Assembly: GCF_000443995.1 (NCBI RefSeq)
Contig: NZ_AUMC01000010.1
Span: 744,001 to 808,000, forward strand
DNA from: Bacteriovorax sp. BAL6_X
Lineage (GTDB): Bacteria; Bdellovibrionota; Bacteriovoracia; Bacteriovoracales; Bacteriovoracaceae
Length of the DNA: 64,000 bases
Reading direction: 5' to 3'
The position numbers were made by a program, and so were the translations under genes. The notes under the pieces are model-generated. The model searched no databases. It was not told where the DNA came from and saw only the letters and a program-made list of their open reading frames with translations. Positions within the stretch are counted from its first letter, which is position 1; each line of letters opens with the position of its first letter. Positions 16,854-25,514 of the stretch are shown here, in pieces.

Positions 16854-19332
16854 AATGGTTATGCGAGAGCTTAGAAGCTCTCCAATGTTCTTTATCATCT
16901 TTATTCTAAATCTCTCGATAGGAATGGTTGGTCTTTCAACCATCGAAGTCTTTAAATCCTCTTTTGATAGTGCTTTAACGGCAAAGTCAAAATCTCTACT
17001 TGGATCTGATATTTCAGTAAGCTCGCGAATTGCGATCACGAAAGATAGCTTAGAGATTGCAAAATCTAATCTCGACTATAGTGAGATGACTCGCAACCGC
17101 TCACTCTATTCGATGCTCTTTAACGGCGAAAAAAGTCGACTCGTCAATATACGAGGACTTGGTCACGGGTTTCCTTTCTATGGTGAGATCCTAGCAAAGA
17201 GTGGCAAGAGCTTTCGTGATTTAAAAGATAATGAAATCTTTATATATCCTGAACTTGTTGGTCAACTTGGTCTTGATGTAGGCAAGGACATAAAGATTGG
17301 ATCTAAAATATTTAAAGTCGCGGGGATTGTCGAAGAAGATGGTTCTGCCGGTTTTTCCATGGGGCAACTTGCTCCAAGACTCTATCTAAAAAATGAAGTT
17401 CTTGATTCTACTGATCTTATCAAACCTGGTAGTACAATTTGGCGAAGCCTACACTTTAAGATGGCCAAAGAGTTAAGCGACAAAGAGCTTATTAAAAGGG
17501 AGAAAGATTTAAAGGCCAAAATCATCGACTCTTCTATTCGCATTCGCTCTCCTCAGTCTAATTCTGAAAGAGTCGGGCGTTCAATGGATTATCTCGCTGA
17601 CTTTCTTGGGCTTGTTTCTCTATGTGGGCTATTCCTAGCAGGTTTAGGCCTCATCTACCTCTTTAGAGGATTCCTTTTAAAGAGAAGAAAGGATTTAGCG
17701 ATTCTTGGATTTATTGGTATGAGAAAGAAAGATATCTTTAAGATCTATACGTTAAAGCTTTTCTTTCTAGGCCTATTTGGTTCACTTTTAGGAATTGCAA
17801 TTGGGACGGCATTTAGTCCTGTTATACAAACCATGGTCAGTCGAAATTTAGGAATTAATTTTGCTCTTGAATTTAGCCTTTCAACTTTCTTTGTCACAAT
17901 GGCCGTAGGGGTTGCCTCTACAATTGTCTTAGCACCAGCTCTTATTATTCCTTATTTAAGAGTCGATCAAAAGGCACTCTTTGATCATGATACGAGCCTT
18001 TCAAAGAACTTCTATGATTATTTGTTATTTATTCCAATTGTAATTTTCTATTGGGTAATGGCCATCTACTTATCTGAAAGCTTGATTGTTGGTAGTGCAT
18101 TCATTGCAGTCTTCCTACTTATTGTGGGGGTCTTCTTTCCTGTGGGAAGTTTTGTTCTTTCATGGCTTGGAAAATTTAATCCAAAGCTTAGCTTATCATC
18201 TAATATGGCCTTTAAGTATGTGACTCGTCATAAGATTTCAACATTGTTTATCTTCTTATGTCTGTTCATTTCAACAAGTCTTATGACTCTTATCCCTTCA
18301 GTAAAGAATATCATTGGAGCGGAACTTTCGATGCCAGCAGAGGAGCGTCCTGTTTATTTTCTCTTTGATATTCAGCCTGAACAAGTTGAGGATCTAAAAA
18401 CTTTTGTTTCTCAGAAGAAGCTGGACCTTCTCAATATCAGCCCAATGGTTCGTGGGCGACTCGTAAAGATTAATGGTGAAGGTTATAACCCAGAAAAACT
18501 TGGGGATTTAACAAGAGAAGAACAAAGAGAACAACGTAGTCGCAATCGCAGTGCTAACTTAAGTTACCGCGATCATCTTGTAAGGGGTGAAGAGATTGTC
18601 GAAGGACGTATGCCTAAGCGTTTTGACTTTGAAAGTGATGAAGTGGCAGAAGTTTCATTAGAACAACGTTATGCGAGTCGTTTGGGTATTAATCTTGGTG
18701 ATGAGCTTGAGTATAATATTCTAGGGATGCCTATTATTGCTAAAGTTGTAGGATTTCGCTCGATTCGTTGGACGAGCTTCCTGCCAAATTTCTTTATCTC
18801 ATTTGGCCCAGGGGTTCTTGAGGATGCTCCAAAGACTTTCATTGCTGCCATTGGAAAAGGTGAGGGTGATGTTAATGATCAGCTTCAATCAGACTTTGCG
18901 GCCAAGTTTCAAAATGTATCTCTAATTGATATTCAAAGCTCCCTTAAAAGGGTTGCAACAATTATGGAGAGTATCACAAAGATTCTCGTTACAATGAGCT
19001 TCATTGTCTTTCTTGTGGGGCTTCTTGTGATCTACTCTCTCATTGCACACCAATTAGAGTCTCGACGAGAAGATATCTCACTTATCAATATCATTGGGAT
19101 TCGTTTTAGTGAGATTAGAAAGTCCATTATGAAAGAGATGGCCTTAATGTCAGTGAGTGCCGTTGTTGTTGGAGTAACTCTAGGACAGCTTGTGACTTAT
19201 GCTGTTGCAAAACTTCAATTCGATTTAAATTATATTTTCAGCTCCACTGAAATTATCGGCTTTGCTATTTTAATCATCGTTCTTTCAATCTTAATTTCTT
19301 TTTCTTCATTTAATCGATTCATTCGAAAATAA
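16843..19332 (+). CDS. FtsX-like ABC permease, YbbP type
   Basis: 829 residues. The N-terminal membrane helix (FFIIFILNLSIGMVGLSTIEV) and first large periplasmic domain are followed by a FtsX domain with three helices (near residues 245-380), two more helices, a second periplasmic domain and a last three-helix FtsX domain ending the protein. This tandem-FtsX plan is that of YbbP. The probable start is TTG at 16843 inside the ATPase gene, with GGAG upstream; ATGs at 16855 or 16861 are alternatives. With the ATPase it should form a periplasm-facing exporter or remodeller. A GC-rich hairpin follows at 19336. Confidence 0.87.
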   Translation: MKLKMVMRELRSSPMFFIIFILNLSIGMVGLSTIEVFKSSFDSALTAKSKSLLGSDISVSSRIAITKDSLEIAKSNLDYSEMTRNRSLYSMLFNGEKSRLVNIRGLGHGFPFYGEILAKSGKSFRDLKDNEIFIYPELVGQLGLDVGKDIKIGSKIFKVAGIVEEDGSAGFSMGQLAPRLYLKNEVLDSTDLIKPGSTIWRSLHFKMAKELSDKELIKREKDLKAKIIDSSIRIRSPQSNSERVGRSMDYLADFLGLVSLCGLFLAGLGLIYLFRGFLLKRRKDLAILGFIGMRKKDIFKIYTLKLFFLGLFGSLLGIAIGTAFSPVIQTMVSRNLGINFALEFSLSTFFVTMAVGVASTIVLAPALIIPYLRVDQKALFDHDTSLSKNFYDYLLFIPIVIFYWVMAIYLSESLIVGSAFIAVFLLIVGVFFPVGSFVLSWLGKFNPKLSLSSNMAFKYVTRHKISTLFIFLCLFISTSLMTLIPSVKNIIGAELSMPAEERPVYFLFDIQPEQVEDLKTFVSQKKLDLLNISPMVRGRLVKINGEGYNPEKLGDLTREEQREQRSRNRSANLSYRDHLVRGEEIVEGRMPKRFDFESDEVAEVSLEQRYASRLGINLGDELEYNILGMPIIAKVVGFRSIRWTSFLPNFFISFGPGVLEDAPKTFIAAIGKGEGDVNDQLQSDFAAKFQNVSLIDIQSSLKRVATIMESITKILVTMSFIVFLVGLLVIYSLIAHQLESRREDISLINIIGIRFSEIRKSIMKEMALMSVSAVVVGVTLGQLVTYAVAKLQFDLNYIFSSTEIIGFAILIIVLSILISFSSFNRFIRK

Positions 19333-19335
19333 AAA

Positions 19336-19354
19336 GGGCCACATTATGTGGCCC
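19336..19354. terminator. Bidirectional terminator between convergent genes
   Basis: GGGCCACA-TTA-TGTGGCCC lies between the permease and the Arg/Tyr-rich gene. On the minus strand it is followed by TTTTTATTTT, a strong intrinsic-terminator tail; on the plus strand the tail is poor. Confidence 0.75.
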
Positions 19355-19371
19355 TCATATAAGTATTGAAT

Positions 19372-19977
19372 CTACCAGTTATATCTTTCGGCACAGAAAT
19401 AACGGTAATCGTATTCGTAGTCATTTAGTTCATCACGAAGATCTGCACATAGGTCATAGCCTGTCGAACACGAGTATGTGTAGAAAGTTCTTTGAACTGA
19501 ATCGCTCCAGCTGTCAACAAGCTCGTAGTTACATGTATCGTAAGCACTGTAGCGGTGACGGTATCCATTGTAGATAAAGTATGGGTAGTCGTAATCGTAA
19601 TCCCAGTAGTAACCATCAACATAAGAGACACTAACTCTTAGCCAACGGTTATTATAAACATAGATTGGTCTTACTGTTCTGTGATAGTCACGGGCCGTTG
19701 TCCAACGACGATTGTGTCTTACATAGTCACGGTTTGGTGTGTGACGGTAGCGGCGGTAAGCGCGTGTCGGATCAGGTCTTGTTCTGCGACGATCGTCATA
19801 TCTTCTATCGCGTTGTCTATTCCGGCGCGAGTCTCTGTTATATCTGCTATCTCTAGCATCACGCGAGCGACGATTTCTTAATTCGTCATCATTATTATTT
19901 CTTCTTCCTCTTTCCGGTGCGGCGAAAGTCGTTGCAGTCAGGGCCGTAAGGACTAGTAGTAGAACCAATTTTTTCAT
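19372..19977 (-). CDS. Secreted Arg- and Tyr-rich low-complexity protein
   Basis: 201 residues with a signal peptide (MKKLVLLLVLTALTATTFAA). Residues of about 22-95 are dominated by Arg with Asp, Asn and Tyr (runs such as RNRRSRDARDSR and RDRRYDDRRRTRP). Residues of about 105-150 are Tyr/Asp-rich (WDYDYDYPYFIYNGYRHRY), and the tail has four cysteines. No enzyme motif is visible and I do not know the family. The charge suggests binding to acidic polymers such as DNA, peptidoglycan or LPS in the envelope, which is inference. Own terminator at 19336; a Shine-Dalgarno (AGAGGGAGG) precedes the ATG. Confidence 0.7.
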   Translation of the reverse strand: MKKLVLLLVLTALTATTFAAPERGRRNNNDDELRNRRSRDARDSRYNRDSRRNRQRDRRYDDRRRTRPDPTRAYRRYRHTPNRDYVRHNRRWTTARDYHRTVRPIYVYNNRWLRVSVSYVDGYYWDYDYDYPYFIYNGYRHRYSAYDTCNYELVDSWSDSVQRTFYTYSCSTGYDLCADLRDELNDYEYDYRYFCAERYNW

Positions 19978-20155
19978 AAAACCTCCCTCTAAGTTTTAAC
20001 TGAATTTGGCAATTTCTAGCCCGTGGGATGACTTTTTTGAAATTAAAATTTTGTATAGCTAAAGAAATTTACTTTCTTACATTTTAAATTACGGGATTTT
20101 GTATGCTTAGAGGATTTTCTTACAGGAATTGAACTTGTAATAAGGTAAAAGTGGC

Positions 20156-20182
20156 AAAAAGGCCTCATGAAGAGGCCTTTTG
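20156..20182 (-). terminator. Terminator of the ABC-F gene
   Basis: GGCCTC-ATGAA-GAGGCC with A-rich and T-rich flanks on either side (TTTTT on the minus strand), 14 bases past the stop codon of the minus-strand gene. Confidence 0.75.
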
Positions 20183-20195
20183 TATTTGAAATTGA

Positions 20196-21791
20196 TTATG
20201 CTTTTGATGCTAAGTAGTCATCGTAGCTAACGTACTTATCTTCAATCACTTTTCCTGTTGTGTGGTCAAGGTCGATAATACGGTTTGCTACCGTTTGAAT
20301 GAACTCGTGGTCATGAGAAGTAAAGATTAGATTACCTTTAAATCTTGTAAAGCCTTCGTTCACTGATGTGATACTTTCAAGGTCAAGGTGATCGGTAGGT
20401 CCATCAACAAGAAGTACGTTGGCACCTGAAAGCATAAGCTTTGACATCATACAACGAACTTTCTCTCCCCCTGAAAGAACATTAGTCTTCTTAAGGGCCT
20501 CTTCTCCAGAGAAAAGCATTTTACCAAGGAAGCCACGAATAAATGTTTCATCTTTGTCTTCTGAGTATTGTCTTAGCCAATTCACAAGATCGTTCTTACC
20601 ATCCATGAAATAGCTTGAGTTATCTTTAGGGAAGTAAGACTTTGTGATTGTTACACCCCATTCAACAGAACCTGAATCAGGCTCCATTTCTCCCATAAGG
20701 ATTTTCATAAGAGTCGACTTAGCAACATCGTTCTCACCGAGAAGAACAATCTTATCGTCTTTGTTAATCATGAACGTAACATTATCTAAAAGCTTAACGC
20801 CGTCGATTGTCTTAGTGATTCCATCAACTCGTAGAATTTCTTTTCCTGCTTCACGCTTAGGATCGAATTGTACAAATGGATATTTTCTTGTCGATTTTGG
20901 AAGGTCATTAAGCTCAAGCTTTTCAAGTTGCTTTTGTCTCGATGTTGCTTGAGAAGACTTTGAAGCATTGGCAGAGAATCGTTGAATGAAGGCCTTAAGT
21001 TCTTTGGCCTTGTCTTCTGCTTTCTTATTTTGGTCTGCACGAAGTTTTTGAGCAAGCTCTGAAGACTTTCTCCAGAAGTCATAGTTACCTGCATAAGTTG
21101 TGATCTTACCAAAGTCGATATCTGCAATATGTGTACATACTTTATTTAAGAAGTGACGGTCGTGGGATACAACGATAACTGTCTTTTCATAATTTAGTAG
21201 GAAATTCTCTAGCCACTGAATGGCCTTGATATCAAGGTTATTTGTCGGCTCATCCAGAAGAAGAATATCTGGTGAACCAAAAAGTGCTTGAGCAAGAAGA
21301 ACCTTAACTTTCTCTGGCCCTGTAAGCTCTTTCATATATTTGTAGTGGTACTCAGTTCCAATTCCAAGACCAGAAAGAAGAATTCCGGCTTCAGACTCAG
21401 CTTCATAACCATTCATTTCAGCAAATTCACTTTCAAGTTCTGCTGCCTTCATCCCATCTTCATCATTGAAGTCTTCTTTCATATAGATGGCATCTTTTTC
21501 TTTCATGATTGAGTAAAGTTTCTCATTACCCATAAGAACAGCTTGAAGAACTTGTTCTTCTTCGTACGCGAAGTGATCCTGTTTAAGTATAGAAAGTCTT
21601 TCACCTGGAGTAATATTGATTGTTCCTGTATTAGGTTCAACTTCTCCAGAAAGAACTTTGATGAATGTAGACTTACCAGCACCGTTGGCACCAATTAAAC
21701 CGTAGCAATTACCTGGCGTAAACTTGATATTAACGTCTTCAAATAGCTTTTTGCCACCAAAGCTTAAACTGACATTGGAAGTGGAAATCAT
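20196..21791 (-). CDS. ABC-F family ATPase (YbiT-like) with degenerate second site
   Basis: 531 residues, two fused ATPase domains without membrane segments, joined by the charged helical linker (about residues 245-300) that inserts near the ribosomal P-site in ABC-F proteins. Domain 1 has an intact Walker A (GANGAGKST, K40) and Walker B (LLLDEPTNNLD, E181), but the signature reads LTGPEK instead of LSGGEK/Q. In domain 2 Walker A is GENDVAKST (two P-loop glycines lost), Walker B is LLVDGPTDHLD (Gly464 in place of the catalytic Glu), while LSGGEKVR is intact. I recall related ABC-F proteins with a similar degenerate second site, so this may be a subfamily trait. Likely a translation factor. 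Confidence 0.88.
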   Translation of the reverse strand: MISTSNVSLSFGGKKLFEDVNIKFTPGNCYGLIGANGAGKSTFIKVLSGEVEPNTGTINITPGERLSILKQDHFAYEEEQVLQAVLMGNEKLYSIMKEKDAIYMKEDFNDEDGMKAAELESEFAEMNGYEAESEAGILLSGLGIGTEYHYKYMKELTGPEKVKVLLAQALFGSPDILLLDEPTNNLDIKAIQWLENFLLNYEKTVIVVSHDRHFLNKVCTHIADIDFGKITTYAGNYDFWRKSSELAQKLRADQNKKAEDKAKELKAFIQRFSANASKSSQATSRQKQLEKLELNDLPKSTRKYPFVQFDPKREAGKEILRVDGITKTIDGVKLLDNVTFMINKDDKIVLLGENDVAKSTLMKILMGEMEPDSGSVEWGVTITKSYFPKDNSSYFMDGKNDLVNWLRQYSEDKDETFIRGFLGKMLFSGEEALKKTNVLSGGEKVRCMMSKLMLSGANVLLVDGPTDHLDLESITSVNEGFTRFKGNLIFTSHDHEFIQTVANRIIDLDHTTGKVIEDKYVSYDDYLASKA

Positions 21792-21971
21792 AAATTATCC
21801 TTCTTATTTAAATTATCAATGAATTAACGGCTTCACCTTAAACTATTTAATGCGATTAGTCCATGGATTTACTGAACTGTTAAATGAATATTATTTTTGC
21901 TTTATCCCTTCTATTTTTACTAGAGCTGGCCATGACCTACAGTATGATACTGATATTACAAGGAGCTAGAA

Positions 21972-22916
21972 ATGAAGTTCTGGGCCACTCTCGTGGTGAT
22001 TATGTTCTTTCTATTTAAGACTGTGCAAGTCTATTCTTATCAACCACATTTTCAAACCACCTATAGAATTAAGGTCTCGGATGAAGGGCATCCTGCTGCA
22101 CTATTAGAGTTACCACGTCGCTATTACTCAAAGAAAAAGTGGCCACTTGTGGTCAATATTCATGCTTATACTAGCTCAATATTTCTCCAATATCTTTTAA
22201 CTCGTCTTTCTTTTCACAAGGACCGGTTAGGTTTTATGATTCTTACTCCTGAGGGACGCAAGAACCCAAAAGGAGAGCGTTTCTGGAATGGGGGAAATTT
22301 TTGTTGCGATTTTTATCAGTCGGGAGTTGATGACACTCTTTATCTTAAAAATCTTATTGATTATATCGCAAATCATCCACGTTTTGATCGTATTGACATG
22401 AGTAGGATCTATTTCTTTGGCCACTCTAACGGTGGTTTTCTTTCGTTTAAGATGGCCTGTACTTATCCTGAGTACGTTACAGCAATAGGGGTGTTGGGAG
22501 CAACACTAGATCTTCGTGATGAGAATGGTGAAGTAATTGTTGAACAGGACCCTTGTCCTGAAGTCAGGGCCATTCCTATTTTTCATATTCATGGGACAAA
22601 GGATAAAACGATTCCATTTGCCGGAAAGGATTATTATCCAGAACATTCTTTTGGCCATGTCGGGGCGCAAGAAGCTGTGGAGAAATGGATTTATCACAAT
22701 CGCTGCAACTTGCAGTCTGATGACAATAGAACGAATGCTACTTGGTTTGTCAGAGGAAAGGAAACGACTATAAAGACTTATAGTGATTGTGAAGACGATG
22801 TCGTTATAAAGTTTGCCGTTGTGAAAAAAGGTCAGCATGCAGAACTTTTGAGGTACTACTTTTATCGCAAGATGCTTAAGTTTTTTCTGAATTACAACAA
22901 TTCTCAGGTGGAATGA
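21972..22916 (+). CDS. Secreted alpha/beta-hydrolase esterase (PHB-depolymerase/LpqC-like)
   Basis: 314 residues with signal peptide (about 1-22). The alpha/beta-hydrolase core shows WPLVVNIHAYTSS, the nucleophile elbow FGHSNGG (S152), and IPIFHIHGTKDKTIPF, where the Asp serves as the acid; a histidine near GQHAELL could complete the triad. The order resembles extracellular poly-hydroxybutyrate depolymerases and feruloyl esterases. The substrate is not predictable. GGAG lies seven bases before the ATG. Single gene; a BLUF gene follows 96 bases later. Confidence 0.8.
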   Translation: MKFWATLVVIMFFLFKTVQVYSYQPHFQTTYRIKVSDEGHPAALLELPRRYYSKKKWPLVVNIHAYTSSIFLQYLLTRLSFHKDRLGFMILTPEGRKNPKGERFWNGGNFCCDFYQSGVDDTLYLKNLIDYIANHPRFDRIDMSRIYFFGHSNGGFLSFKMACTYPEYVTAIGVLGATLDLRDENGEVIVEQDPCPEVRAIPIFHIHGTKDKTIPFAGKDYYPEHSFGHVGAQEAVEKWIYHNRCNLQSDDNRTNATWFVRGKETTIKTYSDCEDDVVIKFAVVKKGQHAELLRYYFYRKMLKFFLNYNNSQVE

Positions 22917-23012
22917 AATGATTCATTATTAAGCTGCAATTTAAGCATTCTTGTCTTCATTTGGACTCTTAAACATCTATAATAAATGTAAATATGCAGA
23001 AAGGTGGTTTCT

Positions 23013-23474
23013 ATGAGCAAAGAATATCAAATCATTTATATCAGCGAAAAAACAGGTGACTTTAAACCAGAAAAGGACTTGGATAAGATTGTCTCTTCTT
23101 CGTTTAGAAATAATAACGCTAGGGATGTAACAGGTGTTTTAATGTATAATAGTGGCTTTTTCTTTCAGGTTATTGAAGGCAAGAAAGATGATGTTATCTA
23201 CACATATAATAAAATTATTTTGGATACTCGTCATCAAAACGTGAATTTATTGACGGATCGTGAGATTGAAAATCGTAGTTTTGAAAATTGGCCATTGGCC
23301 TTGGTTAAACTCAATGATATGGACTTAGATGTTATTGATCATGTGATAGCATGGAATGATTTAATAAATGATTCTCGTCGAAAAGAACCAATCTCTCAGG
23401 AGAAGGTTGACCGCTTGATCGAAGCATTGCGCTACAAGATTGATATGGATACAATATCATCAAAAGCGGCTTAG
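23013..23474 (+). CDS. BLUF-domain blue-light sensor protein
   Basis: 153 residues forming a stand-alone BLUF domain, which binds FAD and senses blue light. Visible: IIYIS with Y9, the cluster FRNNNARDVTGVLMYNSGFFFQVIEG with N34 and Q52, spaced as Tyr21/Asn45/Gln63 of AppA, then DTRHQNVNLL and ENRSFENWPLA. The C-terminal 45 residues form a short helical extension but no output enzyme domain, so it must act through a partner. The ATG at 23013 is five bases after AAGGTGG; an upstream GTG falls inside that site. No light-regulated partner is evident nearby. Confidence 0.92.
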   Translation: MSKEYQIIYISEKTGDFKPEKDLDKIVSSSFRNNNARDVTGVLMYNSGFFFQVIEGKKDDVIYTYNKIILDTRHQNVNLLTDREIENRSFENWPLALVKLNDMDLDVIDHVIAWNDLINDSRRKEPISQEKVDRLIEALRYKIDMDTISSKAA

Positions 23475-23511
23475 ACTTTTCTCTAACTTGTTGGCGTGAT
23501 AATATTCTATC

Positions 23512-24744
23512 ATGTCAAATCAAGTTATCGTTGCCATTGTTGGAGGAGGCCCTGCAGGCCTCTTCTGTGCTTATGAATTATTAAACTCTGGAATAGAGGG
23601 AATTGAGGTTCACCTATATGAACAAACTGGTGGAGTTGGTAAGAAATTCTTAGTTGCAGGAAATAGCGGACTCAATCTTACTCATAGTGAAGAGTTAGAT
23701 AAGTTTGCAAAAAAATATTTTAAAGATGAAGAGCTTTTCTCCTCTTTATTAAAAGACTTTAGTGCAAGTGATCTTGTCTCATGGGCAAACTCCCTTGGTA
23801 CGGAAACATTTGTCGGAACAAGCGGGAGAATTTTTCCAAAGAAAATGAAGGCTGCAGATATCTTACATCAATGGATGAATACACTAAAGTCACATGAAAA
23901 CTTTCATTTGCATCTAAAGCATTCTCTTAAAAAAATTACGCCAGACGGTGACTTGATCTTTAAGTATGATCATAGTGATAAGGCCCAAACAGCGGACTAT
24001 TATATTCTTGCCATGGGTGGGGGAAGTTGGACTAAGACCGGAAGTAACGGGCAATGGATGGATTATATCGAGGCCCTTGGAGTAACAACAGCTCCTCTTA
24101 AGGCCATGAATTGTGGATTTGAGATAGATTGGTCAAAACACTTTCAAGAAAAAGTTGATCGTGGCTTTGTTAAGAATGTTGTTGTCTTTAATGAAACTCA
24201 AAAAGCTAGAGGGGAGATCATGTTAACTCCTTATGGTGTTGAAGGCGGTGCCGTTTATGCTATTTCCAATGGGCTTCGAGATGAACTGGAGCATACTCAA
24301 AGAGCTTATCTTCATATCGACTTTAAACCAGATTTAAAACTAGAAGAGGTCATAGAAAAACTTTCAAATAAAAGTAAGGATTCTCTAACTAATCGACTCA
24401 GAAAGCAATTAGGCTTTGATAAGATTGCTACTTCTTTACTTTATGAAGTTCTTGATCGCACAAAGGCCCAAGTGAATATTGAGTACTTGGCCATGACGAT
24501 AAAGGATTGTCCAATTGAAGTAAAAAGATCGAGACCAATAGAAGAGGCAATTTCCACTTCTGGAGGTGTTTGTTTTGAAAGTTTAAATGATGATTTATCT
24601 GCTATTAAAAATAATCATTACTACTTTGTTGGTGAGATGCTTGACTTTGAAGCACCAACTGGTGGCTATCTCTTACAGGGCTGTTTCTCGACTGCATATA
24701 GGGCCGTAAAATCAATAAAGAAGAAAGAAGGTATCGATGTTTAA
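23512..24744 (+). CDS. HI0933/BaiN-family FAD-dependent oxidoreductase
   Basis: 410 residues. N-terminal dinucleotide motif IVGGGPAGLFCAYELL, the family hallmark AGNSGLNLTHSE, a second glycine-rich motif YYILAMGGGSWTKTGSNG, and the C-terminal FAD segment ISTSGGVCFESLN...TGGYLLQGCFSTAYRA. These define the YhiN/HI0933 flavoproteins, whose physiological substrate is mostly unknown. No Shine-Dalgarno; an extended -10 (TGATAATAT) ends six bases before the ATG, suggesting a leaderless message. Its end overlaps the HIT gene by 8 bases. Confidence 0.9.
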   Translation: MSNQVIVAIVGGGPAGLFCAYELLNSGIEGIEVHLYEQTGGVGKKFLVAGNSGLNLTHSEELDKFAKKYFKDEELFSSLLKDFSASDLVSWANSLGTETFVGTSGRIFPKKMKAADILHQWMNTLKSHENFHLHLKHSLKKITPDGDLIFKYDHSDKAQTADYYILAMGGGSWTKTGSNGQWMDYIEALGVTTAPLKAMNCGFEIDWSKHFQEKVDRGFVKNVVVFNETQKARGEIMLTPYGVEGGAVYAISNGLRDELEHTQRAYLHIDFKPDLKLEEVIEKLSNKSKDSLTNRLRKQLGFDKIATSLLYEVLDRTKAQVNIEYLAMTIKDCPIEVKRSRPIEEAISTSGGVCFESLNDDLSAIKNNHYYFVGEMLDFEAPTGGYLLQGCFSTAYRAVKSIKKKEGIDV

Positions 24745-25150
24745 GTTACACGAAGTTTTAAAAAGAGACTTAATTGAAATAGATGATATGAAACTCTCAA
24801 AGGTAATGCTCTTACCTGATACGGAAAACCCATGGGCCGTGATTATTCCAAAACGCGAGGGGATTCGAGAAATTCATGAGCTCTCTTGGGAAGATCAAGT
24901 GACTTTATTAGAGGAGATTAATGAGGTAAGTCGCTTTCTTACTGATAAGTATGGGCCTCAAAAATTAAATATCGGGGCCCTTGGGAATATGGTTCCTCAA
25001 CTTCATGTGCATATAATCTGTCGTTATGAAAGTGATCGTTCTTGGCCAGATGCAATATGGGGGACGAAGCCAAATAAAGAAATCTATAAAATCAGTGACT
25101 TAGAGGCAACGTTTAAAGCGCATTTTGGAGCGTCGCGTTTATCCAAGTGA
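24737..25150 (+). CDS. HIT-family nucleotide hydrolase-like protein
   Basis: 137 residues. The histidine-triad region reads GNMVPQLHVHIICRYESDRSWPDAIWG, the form seen in the small HIT subfamily with a QLHxH core and a WP..VWG tail, in which the third triad position is not histidine. Such proteins hydrolyse nucleotide phosphoramidates or dinucleoside polyphosphates; here that is inferred. It overlaps the flavoprotein gene by 8 bases, so the two are translated together. Confidence 0.87.
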   Translation: MFKLHEVLKRDLIEIDDMKLSKVMLLPDTENPWAVIIPKREGIREIHELSWEDQVTLLEEINEVSRFLTDKYGPQKLNIGALGNMVPQLHVHIICRYESDRSWPDAIWGTKPNKEIYKISDLEATFKAHFGASRLSK

Positions 25151-25253
25151 CAAGGATCAGCAAAATAAATTTTTTTTCTTTTTTCTTAGGAATTATGGGA
25201 ACACTGAGGTAAAATCTTTCTAACGAAAAAAATTTTTTTACGAGGTTAATTAA

Positions 25254-25451
25254 ATGAGTACAGGTAAAGTTAAATTCTACAATTCAGCTAAAGGTTTTGG
25301 ATTTATCACAAAAGATGACGGTGGAGATCTTTTCTTCCACATTTCTTCAGTTCAAGGTGGAGAGCCAAATGACGGTGATAGCGTAGAATATGAATTAGGT
25401 GAAGGTCCTAAAGGTCCATGTGCCGTAAATGTAAAAGTAGTTCAAGGTTAA
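25254..25451 (+). CDS. Cold-shock domain protein (CspA family)
   Basis: 65 residues, one complete cold-shock domain that binds single-stranded RNA/DNA. RNP1 is KGFGFI and RNP2 is LFFHIS, preceded by the usual GKVKFYNSAKG. The family name is certain; whether it is cold-induced cannot be judged. ACGAGG precedes the ATG by eight bases. A bidirectional terminator separates it from the convergent RNA-binding operon. Confidence 0.95.
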   Translation: MSTGKVKFYNSAKGFGFITKDDGGDLFFHISSVQGGEPNDGDSVEYELGEGPKGPCAVNVKVVQG

Positions 25452-25483
25452 TTTTAAATTATATATTTGAGTACTTAAAAAAG

Positions 25484-25513
25484 AAGGCCCACATTTTGTG
25501 GGCCTTTCTTTTT
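25484..25513. terminator. Bidirectional terminator between csp and cvfB-like genes
   Basis: GGCCCAC-ATTTT-GTGGGCC followed by TTTCTTTTT on the plus strand and TTCTTTTTT on the minus strand: a strong intrinsic terminator in both directions. Confidence 0.85.
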
Positions 25514-25514
25514 A

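Noticed and set aside
16226-17039. Minus-strand frames opposite the ABC ATPase and permease
   Set aside because: Antisense shadows of conserved plus-strand genes.
19681-19881. Plus-strand frames opposite the Arg/Tyr-rich gene
   Set aside because: The minus-strand protein has a signal peptide, ribosome site and terminator; the opposite frames have none.
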